Part shown: positions 1 to 11,964 of the stretch, piece by piece
How the letters are laid out: every line of letters starts with the position of its first letter
Numbering within the stretch: position 1 is the first letter of the stretch
Origin: Typhlomys cinereus
Lineage: Eukaryota > Chordata > Mammalia > Rodentia > Platacanthomyidae
DNA: 64,000 nt
Direction: 5' to 3'
NCBI GenBank assembly: GCA_023101885.1
Contig: JALPQD010000101.1
Coordinates: forward strand, 4,404,600-4,468,599
Position numbers and translations under genes: made by a program
Notes under the pieces: generated by a model
Told to the model about the DNA's origin: nothing
Database searches by the model: none
What the model saw: the letters and a program-made list of their open reading frames with translations, nothing else

Positions 1-660
1 CTTGCAAGGGTACCAGGGAGAATATGTGTCTCTCGATAGGACAGCAGCGCATCAGAAAAGAAGGCATCTGGATTGTGCTGTTCTTCTTCCTCCAGCTGCC
101 GCTGGGCCCAGCTGTACTACCAGCAACCAGCCCTTCTTAACAGGGCTGTTATTACCGTGTTAATTACTGTGTACATAACTCCTTCCTCCACGCTAATCAT
201 CCGCCACACCTGTGCGAGAGGAGGAATCCCAAATAGACAGACAGTTTGGACCGAGTTCAGAGACAAGCGAGCCCGGCGTTCCGGGGAAGCAGAGAATGTT
301 GCTGGCCAGGAGATGAAAGACTCTCCAGTTTTTATAGCTGTGCAGAGCAGAGGCGAGGGGTGGGGAAACTTGAAAACGGACCTCAAATACATGAAAATCA
401 TGGACCATAAAGGGTGAGGAGGGAGCAGAGCTGGGCCTGCACAACACCCCACCCCCACCCCAAGCAATATCATGCTCCTCTGCCCCAAAGGAGCATACAG
501 GGGAATCAGGAGGCCAAGAAGATGACCTTTCTCAGGTGCGACTGGCCATGTTCTGGCACCTTCTGAAATCTCCCGTGCTTAGAGCCTGGAAGTCTGAAGA
601 AATGGACAGACCCTGTAGAGATAAGCAACTTGGACAAATATGATACTTGAGGGGATGGGT
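1..660. other. Non-coding single-copy DNA, no gene seen
   Basis: I see no repeat, RNA gene or exon here. Overlapping open frames around 73-488 occur on both strands over the same bases with no resemblance to a protein I know. They lack a splice or promoter context I could defend. Confidence 0.5.
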
Positions 661-664
661 GTCT

Positions 665-965
665 CTAGAACACTGGTCTTCAGCTGTGTGTTAGAAGCAT
701 CTGGGGATGCATTGAACTATGGAATTGCCTAAGCCTCGCCCTAGACTAGTTGGACTAGAGCCGGTGACATAGAACTTGGCTGTCCAGGTCCTGTAAATGC
801 CCCTTGTATAACATAGAGACCATGAGTTCCCCATCTCTAGCGGACACTAGAATCACCTGATTAAACATAGCTGCTGGTTCTCCACCCCAGAGTGTCAGTC
901 TGATTCATTAACCCTGAGAGTGGGGCTGAGAGTTTCACTGCCAACACCTTCCCCCTGGAGAACTT
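665..965 (+). mobile_element. MER5A-like hAT DNA-transposon relics
   Basis: Positions 830-965 carry the MER5A-style order 'agaatcacctg', a CCACCCCAG core, 'tctgattcatta' and a 'gagtggggct' stretch. MER5A is a non-autonomous hAT-Charlie element with these landmarks. Positions 665-740 ('agaagcatctgggg...gccctaga') look like a second, more decayed piece of the same kind. Both are old and strongly diverged, so the boundaries are approximate and the family name is by eye. Confidence 0.45.
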
Positions 966-2260
966 TGAATTTTACAAGTTTGATGATGACATAATAATAG
1001 TTCAAAAGAGGATCCAAGAATAGCAGCCTGGGAGGAGTAACAGCAAATGCATTCCTTCCTCCTTACTCACTAGGTCATCCTTCGTGTAACGGTTGGCAGC
1101 CAGGTAACACATTACCCGAAGCTCAGTGGTTAAAGACGGTAACTTATTCTCAGAGCTCCGTGGACATTATAGAGCGCAACTTGTTGGGTGATGCAAGAAA
1201 AAGATACATGAATACAGAGTCAGGAGATCTGCACAGACCCTGCTGCGGAGTGGCAGTAGCTGCTTTCCCGTGCATTTGTTATTTACAGACACTTTAAGTA
1301 AACCTGCATTAGCAGGTGTCAAGGAATTGGGAAAGCCGGGAGGCCGTGGATTCCTGCACAGCATGCAATGTACTCTGCAGGGAAGTGAAAACTAAGCAGA
1401 GGCAATAGCTTATCTGGAAGAGACAAGGCAGACAGGGCTCTGCCCAAGGCATGCCTCTCTCACTGCAGCTTAGAAGCAGACTGTCTGCGCCAAGGTCACA
1501 CTTCCGTGCTGCAGCTTGGGGCAGGCCGGCCGCAGCTTTGCTGGGCCAGAAGCTTTCTTACGATGTGGCTTTGCCTTCTGCATTGCAGACGCTCTCTACA
1601 CTCAGGTGAGTGAGGTGGGTTTCAATAGTTCCCCGTACCCTAGACTTCCTCCTCCTTGGCTGCTAAGGAACTCAGGACTCCGTTCTCCTCATGTCGGAGG
1701 CAGGTCCACATGAAGGTAAAAGGAAGCGTCCAGTGCCGCCTCCTCACGTACACAGACTCAGTCATGGTGCAACCACCGCTTATGGCTCCATCTTTTGATG
1801 GTTTAGTAACGAGACGACCACAGGGCTAGAAAGCAAAGTAGTTAAGAACAGCAAGTCGTCAGAGCCGCCATGCAACTTCCCACTCTCCTCTCCCTCCCCT
1901 CATTCAGCTCCAGGTAAGAACCTTTCCCTTTTGGATCATATAAGGACTCACCACCAGCTCAAAATCCTGTCTTGAGTCCTGATAGGTCACTTATAGAAAT
2001 CAGTTTAGCAGTCAAAACAGTGTTGTGAAACAAATACCCTGAAACTACAACTTAGGAGTTTTCTGTGTGTTTTGCCCAGACTCAAGTCTACAGACAATAA
2101 CGTATTAAGAATGATTACATACTTTCCAGACCTTAGAGATAAAGTCGCCGTGTGAAAATAAATGAGTCTCTTATTTTTTCCATCACATCATTTTCTTTCT
2201 TCATCTCACTTTCCTTTAGCCTGCACAGAGGACTGAAGTCATGTGTGTGAGCACAGAAAC
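966..2260. other. Non-coding single-copy DNA
   Basis: The stretch has mixed composition with no tandem repeat and no recognised element. Frames of about 65 codons at 1167-1364 (minus) and 1516-1713 (plus) show no domain or conserved-looking motif. Confidence 0.45.
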
Positions 2261-2261
2261 A

Positions 2262-2400
2262 GCAGCAATGTCATGTCCAGAAGATAGTGTCTGGCTTCAC
2301 CCCAGCATCCTTCCGGCTCCTACACTCTTAATGCTCCCTTTTCTGTGCTTGGGCATTATCTTTTAAATAGCACTGTGCCTGTAAAATAATTCCCTTGGCT
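2262..2400 (-). mobile_element. L1 3'-region fragment
   Basis: The stretch starting 'tcatgtccagaagatagtgt' matches 14848-14950 in this window ('tcatgtccagaaggtagtgt...'), which lies inside a larger antisense L1 3' region. It shares the later 'ctcctacactctta' landmark. It is short, truncated at both ends and non-coding. Confidence 0.45.
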
Positions 2401-3300
2401 GGATACAGACACACATGTAAGTTACATTTAGTGATTGCTACTCTTTCGATCTTGCTGGCATCAACCTCAGCATTCGGTTTTTTGATTCAAGGGAGCCCAC
2501 TCAGACAGGAACTCAGGAATTGCGCAGAAGTTTATTTCATTGTCTTTTTCACTCTGGTCTCCAGACCCCAAATGCCTTGCTTGTAGGAAGGGCACTATGA
2601 CTCTCCATTGAGAAAGATCTTTATACCTACTCACCTTTGCCCACTGATCCTTACCTTACTCTTGTGGGCACAGAAAATGGGAGGAAGTCAGAAGCGTAGC
2701 TAAGTGTGTGGCTTGGCCACAAAGTGTGAAATGTGGCCAAGTTCTCAGCATACTTCATGTGGTCTCGGGCACCTCTCCGGGTGACTGAAGGGGTCTAGAA
2801 GGCTGGGAAGAGAACTCTAGCTCCCCTGTTTTGGGGGGAGCCTGGTTCAGTCAGTGTTGCAGGCAGAGGCTCTTCTCACTAGTGTTGAGGAAGGACTTGT
2901 TTGCTTAAGATTATGGGAGGCAGATGCCAACAAGTTCTGGGGGAGGAAGGGAAAAAGGAAATGCTGGTCTCTTTCCCTGGCAAGCGGAGACTCTTCATGG
3001 TCCAACAGAACACACCAGGGGACCTCTCAGAGGTTTGGGATATGATCACCATTGGAACCAAGAGTGTAGCTTTGACTCTTGTACATCTGCGTCCAGGGCA
3101 CTTAAGGAAGAGTAATAACGGAAAGAGAAACTCGTGCCTCACTACTCTACCTTATCCACCAGCCGTGTGAGCAACTGCAAGATTCTAAGCATGTTAGTGA
3201 AGTAAGCAAATGGTATAATAGCAATGGAGGACATGGGGAGACTATCACTAATGGAGCTTATGTTTTGGGGTGCTAGGCTTCTTTCTCACTTGGAGGCTTC
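2401..3300. other. Non-coding single-copy DNA
   Basis: No recognised repeat or exon. Three overlapping frames of 63-89 codons between 2854 and 3170 run on both strands through the same bases. They look like chance openings. Confidence 0.45.
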
Positions 3301-3311
3301 CTGCTCTGTTC

Positions 3312-3342
3312 CATTCATTCATTCACTCATTCATTTGCTAAG
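3312..3342. repeat. (CATT)n microsatellite, short and imperfect
   Basis: About seven CATT/CACT units are seen directly, with one internal substitution. No gene or element is attached to it. Confidence 0.8.
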
Positions 3343-3898
3343 CAGATGAATTATTATTAAGTATCTACTATAACCCAGACATTCTACTAAAATACCAGAG
3401 GAAAGTGGTGAAATCTATGCTAATAGGCTGCTGAGAGGAACAGAAAATAAACAGGAGAAATAAGTAAGATGTCATCTGTTCAGAAGCAACCACCGCGTAC
3501 AACTGAAGGAGCAAATCCAGGAAGCAGAGGGGCAAACGGGAGGCAGGTTTGTGGACAGACTGACATTCGGACAGTGGGACAGAGAAGGTCCCCTGGCAAA
3601 GGTGAACTGTGAGGAAACACTGGTAGAAATACAGAAGTGAGATGTGTGCTCCTGGGATACAGGGTGGGCCCAGAAGCAGCCTCGGCTCAGACGGAGATGT
3701 AGGCAAGAAGCCTCCAGCACATGGTGCTAACAAGGACTTGAGAGGATTTTTTTTAATGGGGAAAAGAAGAAAGAAAGAAATATAAAATAATAAGTATAAA
3801 TCAAGGAAAGACAATTTTTAAAATGTAAGACCTAATTCCTTAAAATCCAGAGACTGATTCTTAAAAATATAGAATTATTATTATTATTAGAGACATTG

Positions 3899-4190
3899 AA
3901 GGGGCTGGTGAGGTAGCTCAGCAGGTAAGGGGCTTCTTCACAAGCCTTGTGGCCTGCGTTTAACTCCTGGAAACACACGGGTGGGAGGGGAGAGCAGTAC
4001 GGATGGGAAGGGACACAGGGCAGGGGTAGGTAATGGGCAATGAAAGCACATAGATTCTTGGCTAATACAACTGAAAAATAATATAAAGTTAATACATTAA
4101 AGTAAGCTGTCCTACTGGCTTCTACACTCATACCATGCTCCATTTGCCTACCACTCTCCCCTCTGTCCCTAATAAATAATTTTAAAAAAT
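3899..4190 (+). mobile_element. Old tRNA-head SINE (ID/B2-like)
   Basis: The head 'ggggctggtgaggtagctca' followed by 'gcaggtaagg' and 'gcctgcgtttaactcctgg' preserves the A-box and a degraded B-box of a tRNA-derived pol III promoter. The 3' side ends with 'aataaataattttaaaaaa', a plausible A-rich tail. The middle is AT-rich and may contain foreign sequence, so only the head is secure. Confidence 0.55.
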
Positions 4191-4736
4191 GGGATTTGCT
4201 CTTAGCTATTTTCAACCTGTGCTGTATTTACTGGGCTAAGACCCATCTAAAATTAAGCAACATTTATACCTTATAAAAATTAGGTTAATAGCCAATACAT
4301 TAATTTTTTAAAAACATACATTACCATTTTATAAACAAGCAAAGCATATGGATAGAAATGTGAAAGAGTCGAGGTCAACAGTAATCAAATAAAATCAGTG
4401 AACTATTTTTTTTACTCCTACCCCTTTGACTTCCTCATCAGAATATTCAGAATTTGTTTGAGGAAGCATCTATGCCTTGTTGGTAGGTCGGCAAGATGAT
4501 TTCAATAGTTGAGAAGGCTGATGGGTGAGCTGTATGCCAAGCACTATAGTTTACATCCTCTTGACTAATTCTCTTTCTACAAATGCATCCTAAGGAGGGA
4601 AACTGCTAGATGAAAGGTTTAAGTCCAAACATGTTTACCTATAAAGGCTTTGTGAATTACAGCAAAACATTGATGGGCATTATGATAAAACCTTATACCT
4701 CAGCCATTAAAGAATCTCTTCCATAAGAAAACTTCT

Positions 4737-4852
4737 AACTTGGCAAGCACCGGGGTACACACTGTGATCCCAGTAGAAGCAAGAGGATGATGGGTTTGAA
4801 GCCAGACTCAAATACATGCACAGTGACCCTGTCTCAAAACAGCATACAAACA
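4737..4852 (+). mobile_element. B1-like SINE (7SL-derived), degraded
   Basis: The order 'gtacacactgtgatcccagt', 'gaggatgatgggtttgaagcc' and 'gaccctgtctcaaaaca' matches the B1 monomer layout from the pol III box region to the A-rich end. Its A-rich end served as landing site for the next SINE. Confidence 0.65.
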
Positions 4853-5072
4853 GGGGCTGGAGAGGTGGCTCAGGGGTTAAGCCTCTGTCTTGAAGGCAGA
4901 AGGTCCTGAGTTTGGATCCTAGACCCCACGTATAGACACCAGGTGGAAGCGGGGGCGGCCTGCATTTCTGGTACTGATAGGGCGGAGCCTGTGAATCCCG
5001 GGGCAGAGTAAACAAGGAGGAGGTGGAGGCCTCCATGGTGGTTCCCAAATTCGTCCGTGATTCTATATACAC

Positions 5073-5103
<31 letters not shown>

Positions 5104-5215
5104 TACACACACACACATACATAAACACACGTGCACACACATGCTTCCTTCAATGCACAATTGAATAAACAATAAATAACAAAAACAATTTAAAAAAAGA
5201 GAGAGCTTAAAAAAA
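4853..5215 (+). mobile_element. Family-1 SINE (tRNA head, CA-rich tail)
   Basis: This is a full-length copy of the youngest-looking SINE in the window. It has the head 'ggggctggagaggtggctca', a B-box-like 'gagtttggatcc', a body with 'aggtggaagcgggggcggcc' and 'gggcagagtaaacaaggagg', a CA run at 5071-5140 and an AAATAA/A-rich end. Close copies lie at 14411 (minus), 31988, 33547 (minus) and 57907. A duplicated flank 'gcatacaaaca' / 'gcaaacaaaca' is only approximate. The open frames on the minus strand are shadows of this element. Confidence 0.8.
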
Positions 5216-7590
5216 AAAAGCAAACAAACAAAAAACATCCCCTTCATGAAAAACTAAGTTACAGCTCAGCCTGCTTTCCATCTTAAGTTGTTGAGAGAAA
5301 GAAAGAAAAAAAAGACAGCATGAAATATATCAAAAATGAAAAGAAAGAATTAAATTAAAATTCTTCACTGCATGTCTCTGTTTCCTGACAGTAAGGGAAA
5401 TTTAACTTTTTCTTGCTTTTGCTTCTTCTGTTTCTTCAGAATGTGTCCGGTAATGACTATGTGTCACTTTTCTAATTGAAAGAATAACATTTTTTTCAGG
5501 CATGACTAGCACACATTACAGGAAATAACTGATTTTTAGCACCTAAATTTAAGACTTTTCCAGAATCCTATTCTGGTCCAAAAAAGGAAGGACATTTCCT
5601 CTTGTTCACGGGGCTCAGCGCCTCCCTTCCAAGACTGAGGCTCAGCTGTGTTCAGTTTTAGGTGCCACATCCTCACCATATTTTTTAAATAAGATTTGGG
5701 AACTAGTAAAAAAAAAAAAAAGTGTCAAATAAAGTCCAATCTTAGTTCCCTGGTTAAACCAAAATCTGACTGGCTGTCATATGTTCCCAATGGTAAGATC
5801 ACATTTAACCAAGTTGTACCACGTGTGGCACTCAACCGTAAATTAATTTAAGATTTCTCCCAAACTACAGGAAAAAAAAAAAAAGGAGACATTTCAGATT
5901 GTTAGCTTAGTAATTATCTGGAAATCTCCCTGAAGCTAGAACTTGGAGAGAAATAGGGGCTTATGATTGGAACCAGTGTCAATTCCTCGGGATTTCTAGG
6001 GAGAAGAGGTTAGGGAAACTGGTAAAATGGCATCTGTTTTGGAAAACTGGAACTGGAACAATTGCGGTTACTTCCTCTGCCAGAGCAAAGGAGTCACTGC
6101 TCCTGAAGAGCTGTAGTGGAGAATTTTAAGAAATCCGAAGATAAAGAAAAAGCTGCAAGGGTTAGGAACAGTGTAGAGCTGTTGTGGGTTGTTTCTTCTG
6201 AGAGTAAATCAGAAAGGAATCGGCCCAAGGTTATCCCTGAGGGTGGAAAGGGCTGATAGGGAAGATCTATCAGGCCTCAGGCATTTCTGCTTATTCTCCA
6301 AAACCCCTAACTTCACACCTAGCCACTGTGTATTCTAACACCCCACCGTCACCACCACCACCACTTCCTCACTGGCTCTGTTCAATGGGCCAGGATGTAT
6401 AGCTGGGGTTTTTCCCAAGATTCAGGAGATGATAAAGATAGGGGACAATTTTGCATCCTTTTCAAGACCAGCCCAAAATCCTCAACTTGCTTTCAGATCT
6501 GCTAAAATCCTCCCCCCACCCCACCCTCACCCCCACATACCCGCATGAGCATTTCCTTCTAAATTGCTTGTGCTTGTTTATTTTAAGAAAAGCAAGCTTG
6601 ATGTCTCTGGGTTCGTTTACACTTAGCTCGTTAGTCAGGCTGGGGAGCCTGTTCAGTGTCTTAAGACACGTCGGTGGGGTTCACGAGGGGGTTCACGAGA
6701 AGTTTCCTTCCCACGGAGAGGATGCATATGATGAGTGCGAAACAGAAGCCAAGCTCAAAAAGGCTCAGGTTGTCCTCACCCCCCCAGCGATGCTCCAGCA
6801 GAGTCTAAATCTAATGACCCTCCTCCAGAAGCTAGAGGGCTGCGTTTGTGTTTAGACAATACTACTTCCCGGTGTCTGGGCTGAGCTCATAGATTCCCTT
6901 GAACACTTTAGTGTGTTAAGATTGAACTGATCTCGGATAACGGGTTTGCTGATGCAACTTGCGAAGAAGAGCACAGAAGGGGAAGACTCAGCAGCTCCAC
7001 GTGCAGAAGCCTCTCCACAGCTTCCTTGCACAATCCATGCTGTGTCTCTCTCTGGACCATGACCGTTGCTCAACATTCCTGCCTTCGTTCCTGCCATTTC
7101 AGTCCCCTGCCCTGGCTTGGCGAGACGGTTTATGAAACAATCTGTCATTCGGGGAGACTTTAACAGATAGGCTTTCTAGTTGTGAAGCAATTAACACAGA
7201 ATTCATTATGGGTTGCTTGGTACAGATTTCAAGAGTGACAGGAATTTATGAGAGGGAGGGAGCAGGGTAACCTCAAATGCCCCCAGAAGGCCTTAGCTGG
7301 AATGTATGTAAGGAGGGAGGGACAGAGAGACAGACAAGGAGGAAGGACAAGGGTGGAGTGTAGAAGTCACACAGGAAGCCCATGGACTGAATGCTGAGTG
7401 CTCGTGGCAAAGCCTGTCTCAGGCCGGCGAGGGTCGAAGGTTCTAACATTTGAGGACAGCCAGGCGTCAGATGGGAAGAGCTTTGAGAGAAGGTCTCACT
7501 AGCCAGGCAAATGAGCTGATCCTTGAGCTCCCAGACCGGGAGCATCCTTGTTGGTTTTTAAGCATAAGCACCACCACCCCCATCGCCCCC

Positions 7591-7593
<3 letters not shown>
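5216..7593. other. Non-coding single-copy DNA with A-runs
   Basis: A homopolymer run occurs at about 5708-5721 and another near 5872-5884. A short (CCA)n tract is seen around 6345-6364. I recognise no exon. The frame at 6451-6855 (134 codons, plus) is the longest here, but it runs through C-rich simple sequence and resembles no protein I know. Confidence 0.4.
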
Positions 7594-7646
<53 letters not shown>

Positions 7647-7650
7647 TGAA
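7594..7650. repeat. (GA)n microsatellite
   Basis: A near-pure run of about 25 GA dinucleotides with one interruption (AAAG) is read directly. It produces spurious RERERE and SLSLSL open frames on the two strands. Confidence 0.95.
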
Positions 7651-7849
7651 ACCTAATTCATAAAGAGGCAGCGTGCAGTGTGAACTAGACAGGGATGAGT
7701 AACGGTTAGGGAAACCAGCTCCGTAGCTTCTGAAACGATCCAGGTGGCATGTGCACACAGGAGGCGAAGTCTCCTATCAGATACCCCCTGGGGATATGTG
7801 TACCAGTTTATGTGGTAGAATGAATCCAATGGCATATTTTTTTTCCATT

Positions 7850-8203
7850 TTCACGGGTGTATAGGGATGCTTAGGTATGTATCTGTATGTTCATAGGCGA
7901 GCAGGTGCACCTATGTGTAAGGGTGTATAATGGAGTCCCCCAGATTAATACCAGGAACCATTCTCAGTTGTTCTTCCATTTGATTCTGTGGTGACTGGGT
8001 CTCTAATCAAGCTTAGAGTTCACTGATAGAGCTGGTGTGGTTAGCCAGCTTGCTTCTGGGGATTCCCATGTTCTGCCTTTCAAGGCTGGGATGGCAGGCT
8101 GCTCTGCCCACTTGACATTTTACCTGGACTCTGGGGATCCGAACACTGGTCCTCATGCTGCGCAGAAGACACTTTACCCACCAAGCCATCTCCCCAGTCC
8201 TGA
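7850..8203 (-). mobile_element. B4-like composite SINE
   Basis: Read on the minus strand it starts 'ggactggggagatggctt', continues through 'gacaccag'-type tRNA-derived sequence and a B1-related middle ('ggttgcctt/aaggctggg'), and ends in a GT-rich tail (plus-strand 7855-7925). This ID-head plus B1-body layout is that of rodent B4 elements. Divergence is moderate. Confidence 0.6.
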
Positions 8204-8439
8204 ATCTGTTGTTTTTTGACCAGTAGTGATGGAGGGGAATACATTACATACAGTTCATCCTAACAGAGGATGCAGAGATAGAACGACTTGCAGATGGCTC
8301 AAGACTAGCTCAGCAATCCTCCCTAGGTCCCTTCCTCCTCGATGTCATTTACCTTGTCCACTTCCTCCGAATCCCACCCTCTTTCTCAAGAGCAGCATGT
8401 TCTGCCTCCCGTTTTAACCTTTCTCATCACTGGGACAAA

Positions 8440-8665
8440 GTACCCAACCCTTGAGTATGTGTGCCTTTGGGAAGCATCCTGGATTGCTTTACCTCCTTAT
8501 CGCTTTGCTCTGGGATTTCCCAGCTCCACCTTCCAGGGCTAGAATCATAGGCCACCACCATATCCACCTCGCATTTTTATGTGGGATCTGGGGATCTGAA
8601 TTCAGGTCATTTTGCCTGAGAGGCAGAGAGAGACTTTAATCCCTTAGACATATGCCCAGCCCGGG
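8440..8665 (-). mobile_element. Family-2 SINE, antisense
   Basis: Plus-strand landmarks in order are 'cctccttatcgctttgctct', 'gggatttcccagctccacct', 'atttttatgtgggatctggg' and 'ctgaattcaggtcattttgc', ending in the reversed head. It is the complement of the copies at 22754 and 43644. The A/B-box region lies at the right-hand end. Confidence 0.75.
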
Positions 8666-8907
8666 GCTCACGTTTTAAGGGTTTAGTCCATTGTGGTCAG
8701 GGAAATATGATAGCTGGAGAGGCTTGGTCTGTGGAAGCACAGGCTTGCTGCAGGGCTTGTTCACATCTTGGAAGATCAGAAGTAGAGAGAACAGACCAGA
8801 AATGGGGCTGGGCTGTGAGGGATATGATCCTAAGCATTGCCCCAGGGAACTTATGTCCGCCAGCTGGTCCTAAGTCCCAAAGGTTCCACAACGTGCCAAA
8901 ACATTGA

Positions 8908-9405
8908 GGTATTAGTTAGGGATCTCTATAGGAACAGAACCAGTAGAATGGGGGATGGGGAATACATGTATATGGAGAGAGAGAAAGAGAGAGAGGAGTT
9001 TATTGGGTTGGCTTATGAGATAAGGCCTAGGGAGTCTAACATGGCTGCCCGTTACTGTTCTGTTCAGAAGCTGAATGTCTCAGCAGTCCCACTCTGGTAC
9101 TGAAGACTGGAGGACCCCGGAAGAGTCTCTGGACCTCAGTCCACGTGGAGGGCGGAGGAAGCTGAGCTCTGGTGTCAGTGAAGAATGGCAGCAGCAGAGA
9201 AGATGAGCTCCAGCCCAGGGCAAGGGAGTCCGTGAACTCTGCTTTCTTGCACTTCCTTTCATCTGGTCTGTTGCTGGACGAAGCCAGCCACATTTAGGAT
9301 TGGTCATCGTATTTCAATGTCTTAATCCACATAATCTCTTCAGATGGCCTAACAACTAACCTGCTAATTATTCCCAGGGATAGTCGAGTTGACAACCAAG
9401 ATGAA
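8908..9405 (-). mobile_element. MLT2-like ERVL solo LTR
   Basis: In the minus-strand sense the element runs from 'ttggttgtcaactcgac' through 'ctgaagagattatgtggatt' to 'ctactggttctgttcctat' and 'gatccctaactaatac', the typical ends of MLT2-type LTRs. The polyadenylation signal AATAAA is present as TTTATT at 8999-9004, just before a CT-rich stretch (8976-8998). No internal retroviral genes flank it, so it is a solo LTR. Confidence 0.7.
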
Positions 9406-10090
9406 GTATCCCAAATCCACTCCTTGTCAAGTGGACGTCTGAATCTATCACAATTGTCAGAATTAGAGATCTAGAGCTCTTACACATGATCCTGGGGGAG
9501 ACATATACGAAACCATAACAACTATAACAACTACCTTTGGGAAGCAGAGATGTGTCTCTGTCAGGAGCCCCTGTGACATCCCCACAATCCCTTAGCCTGA
9601 CATGAAGTGCCCATTGCCAAGCAAAAGACAGCAACCAGCCATGAGCAGCCAACTATGACTCGCCTTAGTGTTCAGGCTGGACTTCATCTCGTCCAGCTTC
9701 ATCACACAAGGCGGAAGGGAAAGTGAGAGAAAGATAATGCATGTGCCTGCTGCCCACCGCAATCTCACTTACCCTTCTGATGCGTTGTGGCTCTTGAAGC
9801 CCAGGGACAGGGTGAGGATGATACTGGGACACTGGGAGACCCTCTTACATAGATAGTTTCATCCAGTGAGTCCATGGGGGAGGTAGGTATCAACTGATGA
9901 ATCAGGACAGCAGAGGCCAGGCCTCAGGAAAACAGCCAGGACTGAAGGAAAAAAAAAAAAAAGAGAGACACAGGATTATGATCTAAGAATGACCACCCAT
10001 GTCCTAGAAAGTAAAAGAGGAGAAGCCTTCTGTGGCCAAGACAAAAGTCATTCTCTCACATCCTGCTGGCTGAGGAATTTAGATGCTGTG
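9406..10090. other. Non-coding DNA, partly LTR-adjacent
   Basis: Nothing gene-like is visible. An A-run lies at 9948-9962. The first 250 bases could be more of the neighbouring LTR element, but I cannot match them. Confidence 0.4.

Positions 10091-10140
<50 letters not shown>
10091..10140. repeat. (TG)n microsatellite
   Basis: A pure run of about 25 TG units, read directly. Confidence 0.97.
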
Positions 10141-10143
<3 letters not shown>

Positions 10144-10246
10144 CCTGATGGTTGCACACTAAGCACACTAAGCAATTCGTCAATTGGTCATTAAGACAAG
10201 CGCTAAGCAAATTTTCAGGAGGTTGACTAGTTGATGGAGAAAAGAC

Positions 10247-10662
10247 GCAGCCCATGTATAACAGTTATTCTTAACTATTGCTGTAAGAGAGCATTCAAAG
10301 TCAAACAACTTAAGGGAGAAAGGGAGATTTATTGAACTTGCAGTTCCAGAAGGGAGAAACAGACTTTTATGGCAGAGGTGACAGGCTGGTGGCTGAAGTT
10401 GGCAGGCTGTCACTCCAAGCTGAAGGCTGGAGGATTCCTGGAGAGTCTTTCTTCTTCTTCCCAGTTTCCTGTACTATGGCTCCTTTTGTCTGGTCTGCTA
10501 CTAGGAGGTTCCAATGAGATCTAGGGAGATTCCAATGGGATCTAGGACCAGCCTTTGTATTGTAAATGTATTAATCCAGATCATCTCTTCAGGTGGTCTC
10601 AGCTGATCTTAGTTAATGCCAGGTGTCTCAAACTGACACCTAGGATTAACTATCACACCATG
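10247..10662 (-). mobile_element. MT2/MLT2-like ERVL LTR
   Basis: In the minus-strand sense it starts 'tgtgatagttaatcctaggt', passes 'ccacctgaagagatgatctg' and 'ggaactgcaagttc', and reaches AATAAA (TTTATT at 10328-10333) followed by 'ctcccttaagttg'. This is the same architecture as the LTR at 8.9 kb but a different subfamily. It abuts a plus-strand LTR-like fragment at 10663, so the two are either nested or joined. Confidence 0.7.
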
Positions 10663-10866
10663 GTTGGTAGGACCATTTCTTGAGCAGATGGATAAAATGG
10701 AAGGAGCCTGTTAGGCAGGTCGGCGTTCTTCAGCCTACTTGTACATGTGTCTGGCAAGGAAGTTTGTCATCCTTCTCAGCAATCCTGTGGCTAGTTTCCT
10801 CAGCCCCTGGTGCTAGTGAGTGTCGGTTACTCTTGCCAAGCTAGAGTAAGAACTGCAACCAAGAAT
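10663..10866 (+). mobile_element. LTR-like fragment, 54.6-kb family
   Basis: The block 'gcagatggataaaatggaag...gcctgttaggcagg...cttcagcctactt' aligns by eye with 17413-17610 and 54771-54870, and ends 'gagtaagaactgcaacca'. The 5' third present at 54619 is missing here. Confidence 0.5.
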
Positions 10867-11139
10867 CATAAGAGAGGGGGAAAAAAAATCCCTTGTTTCC
10901 TTAAGCATGAATTTATCAACAGCATGTACAATAACTGCAATACTCACTCTTTAGAAACTATCAGAGGCACAGATGTGAGCCAGCATCTCACTAATTCAGG
11001 ACCGGAGTTAAGATTTCCCAAAGTCCCTAATCATCGCTGAAATGAAAGGGATACAGCAGCCCATGCAGGGGAATCTCACAGACAGGGGAAGAAGTCTCTA
11101 TCTTGTCACCCAGTCATTTGGTGCAGCGCAATATTTCCC
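10867..11139. other. Non-coding DNA
   Basis: No repeat or exon recognised. The small plus-strand frame overlapping 10810-11040 begins inside the preceding LTR fragment. Confidence 0.4.
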
Positions 11140-11350
11140 TAGCATGTCTTTTTCAGTTTGCATATGATATGTGAGGTGCTTTTCTGGAAGGGTTTAACTC
11201 GGAGCTCAGTGATGATCTAGGCTAGCTTGTATAAGCATATCCTGGGGATTCCCTTATTTCTGCTTCCCTAGTTCTGGGATTGCAGGTGACCACAATCCTC
11301 ACACCTGTATGACAAGACCCTCATTCACTGAGCCATCTCCCTAACTCCCT
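11140..11350 (-). mobile_element. B4/B1-derived SINE, antisense
   Basis: Plus-strand landmarks 'ctgggattgcaggtgaccac' (B1 complement) followed by 'tcattcactgagccatctcc' (complement of the tRNA-like head) give a B4-type composite read on the minus strand. Confidence 0.6.
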
Positions 11351-11928
11351 TATAGCTTTCTCACAGCACCTAGTAGCTCATCCCTGAAGCCCCATCCCAA
11401 AGCCACCAATCCTCAGCCTCCAGTTGTCATGAAGACCCAAGATCTGCCTGCGTTCATTACCCTACTTCCTTCCATCCACGCTCATCTGCTACAGTCTTGA
11501 ACCCAGCCTCCAAGCTCTTCCTGCAACTTGTGCCCATCATCCAGGCCAAAAGCATTTTTGCTGGATAACTCTGTGCCATCTGCTCAGAAATGTTAAAGAT
11601 GTCTCAGTGCCTGCTTTTCTGGAACTGCATTTGGAAAGGAAGAAAAAAGAACAGAAAAATATTAAAGGAGACCAGTGCCCACATGGATCTCTGGGGAGAA
11701 CTCTCATTTTTCCACCCGCTGAGCATCAAAGCTAATCTTTGGTGACATATGGCTGATCTCCCTGGACACTGTATTTAGATCCCTCTGCTGCTTCTGCACC
11801 TGGAGGTGTTACACATTTGGCTTTTATTTTTAGGTGCGACATTCACAAGGCAACCAATATCAAACAGGACAGGTGTTTGCCTCATAAAGTAAATCAATAG
11901 CCTTGGGGAACCTGATGACCTCCTTTCT

Positions 11929-11933
<5 letters not shown>
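11351..11933. other. Non-coding DNA
   Basis: Unassigned sequence with no open frame of interest. Confidence 0.4.

Positions 11934-11963
<30 letters not shown>
11934..11963. repeat. (CA)n microsatellite
   Basis: About 15 uninterrupted CA units are read directly. Confidence 0.95.

Positions 11964-11964
<1 letters not shown>

Noticed and set aside
4707..5247. 148- and 125-codon minus-strand frames
   Set aside because: They are antisense readings of a family-1 SINE and its CA tail. Similar peptides recur at 31971, 33590 (plus) and 57889 for the same reason.
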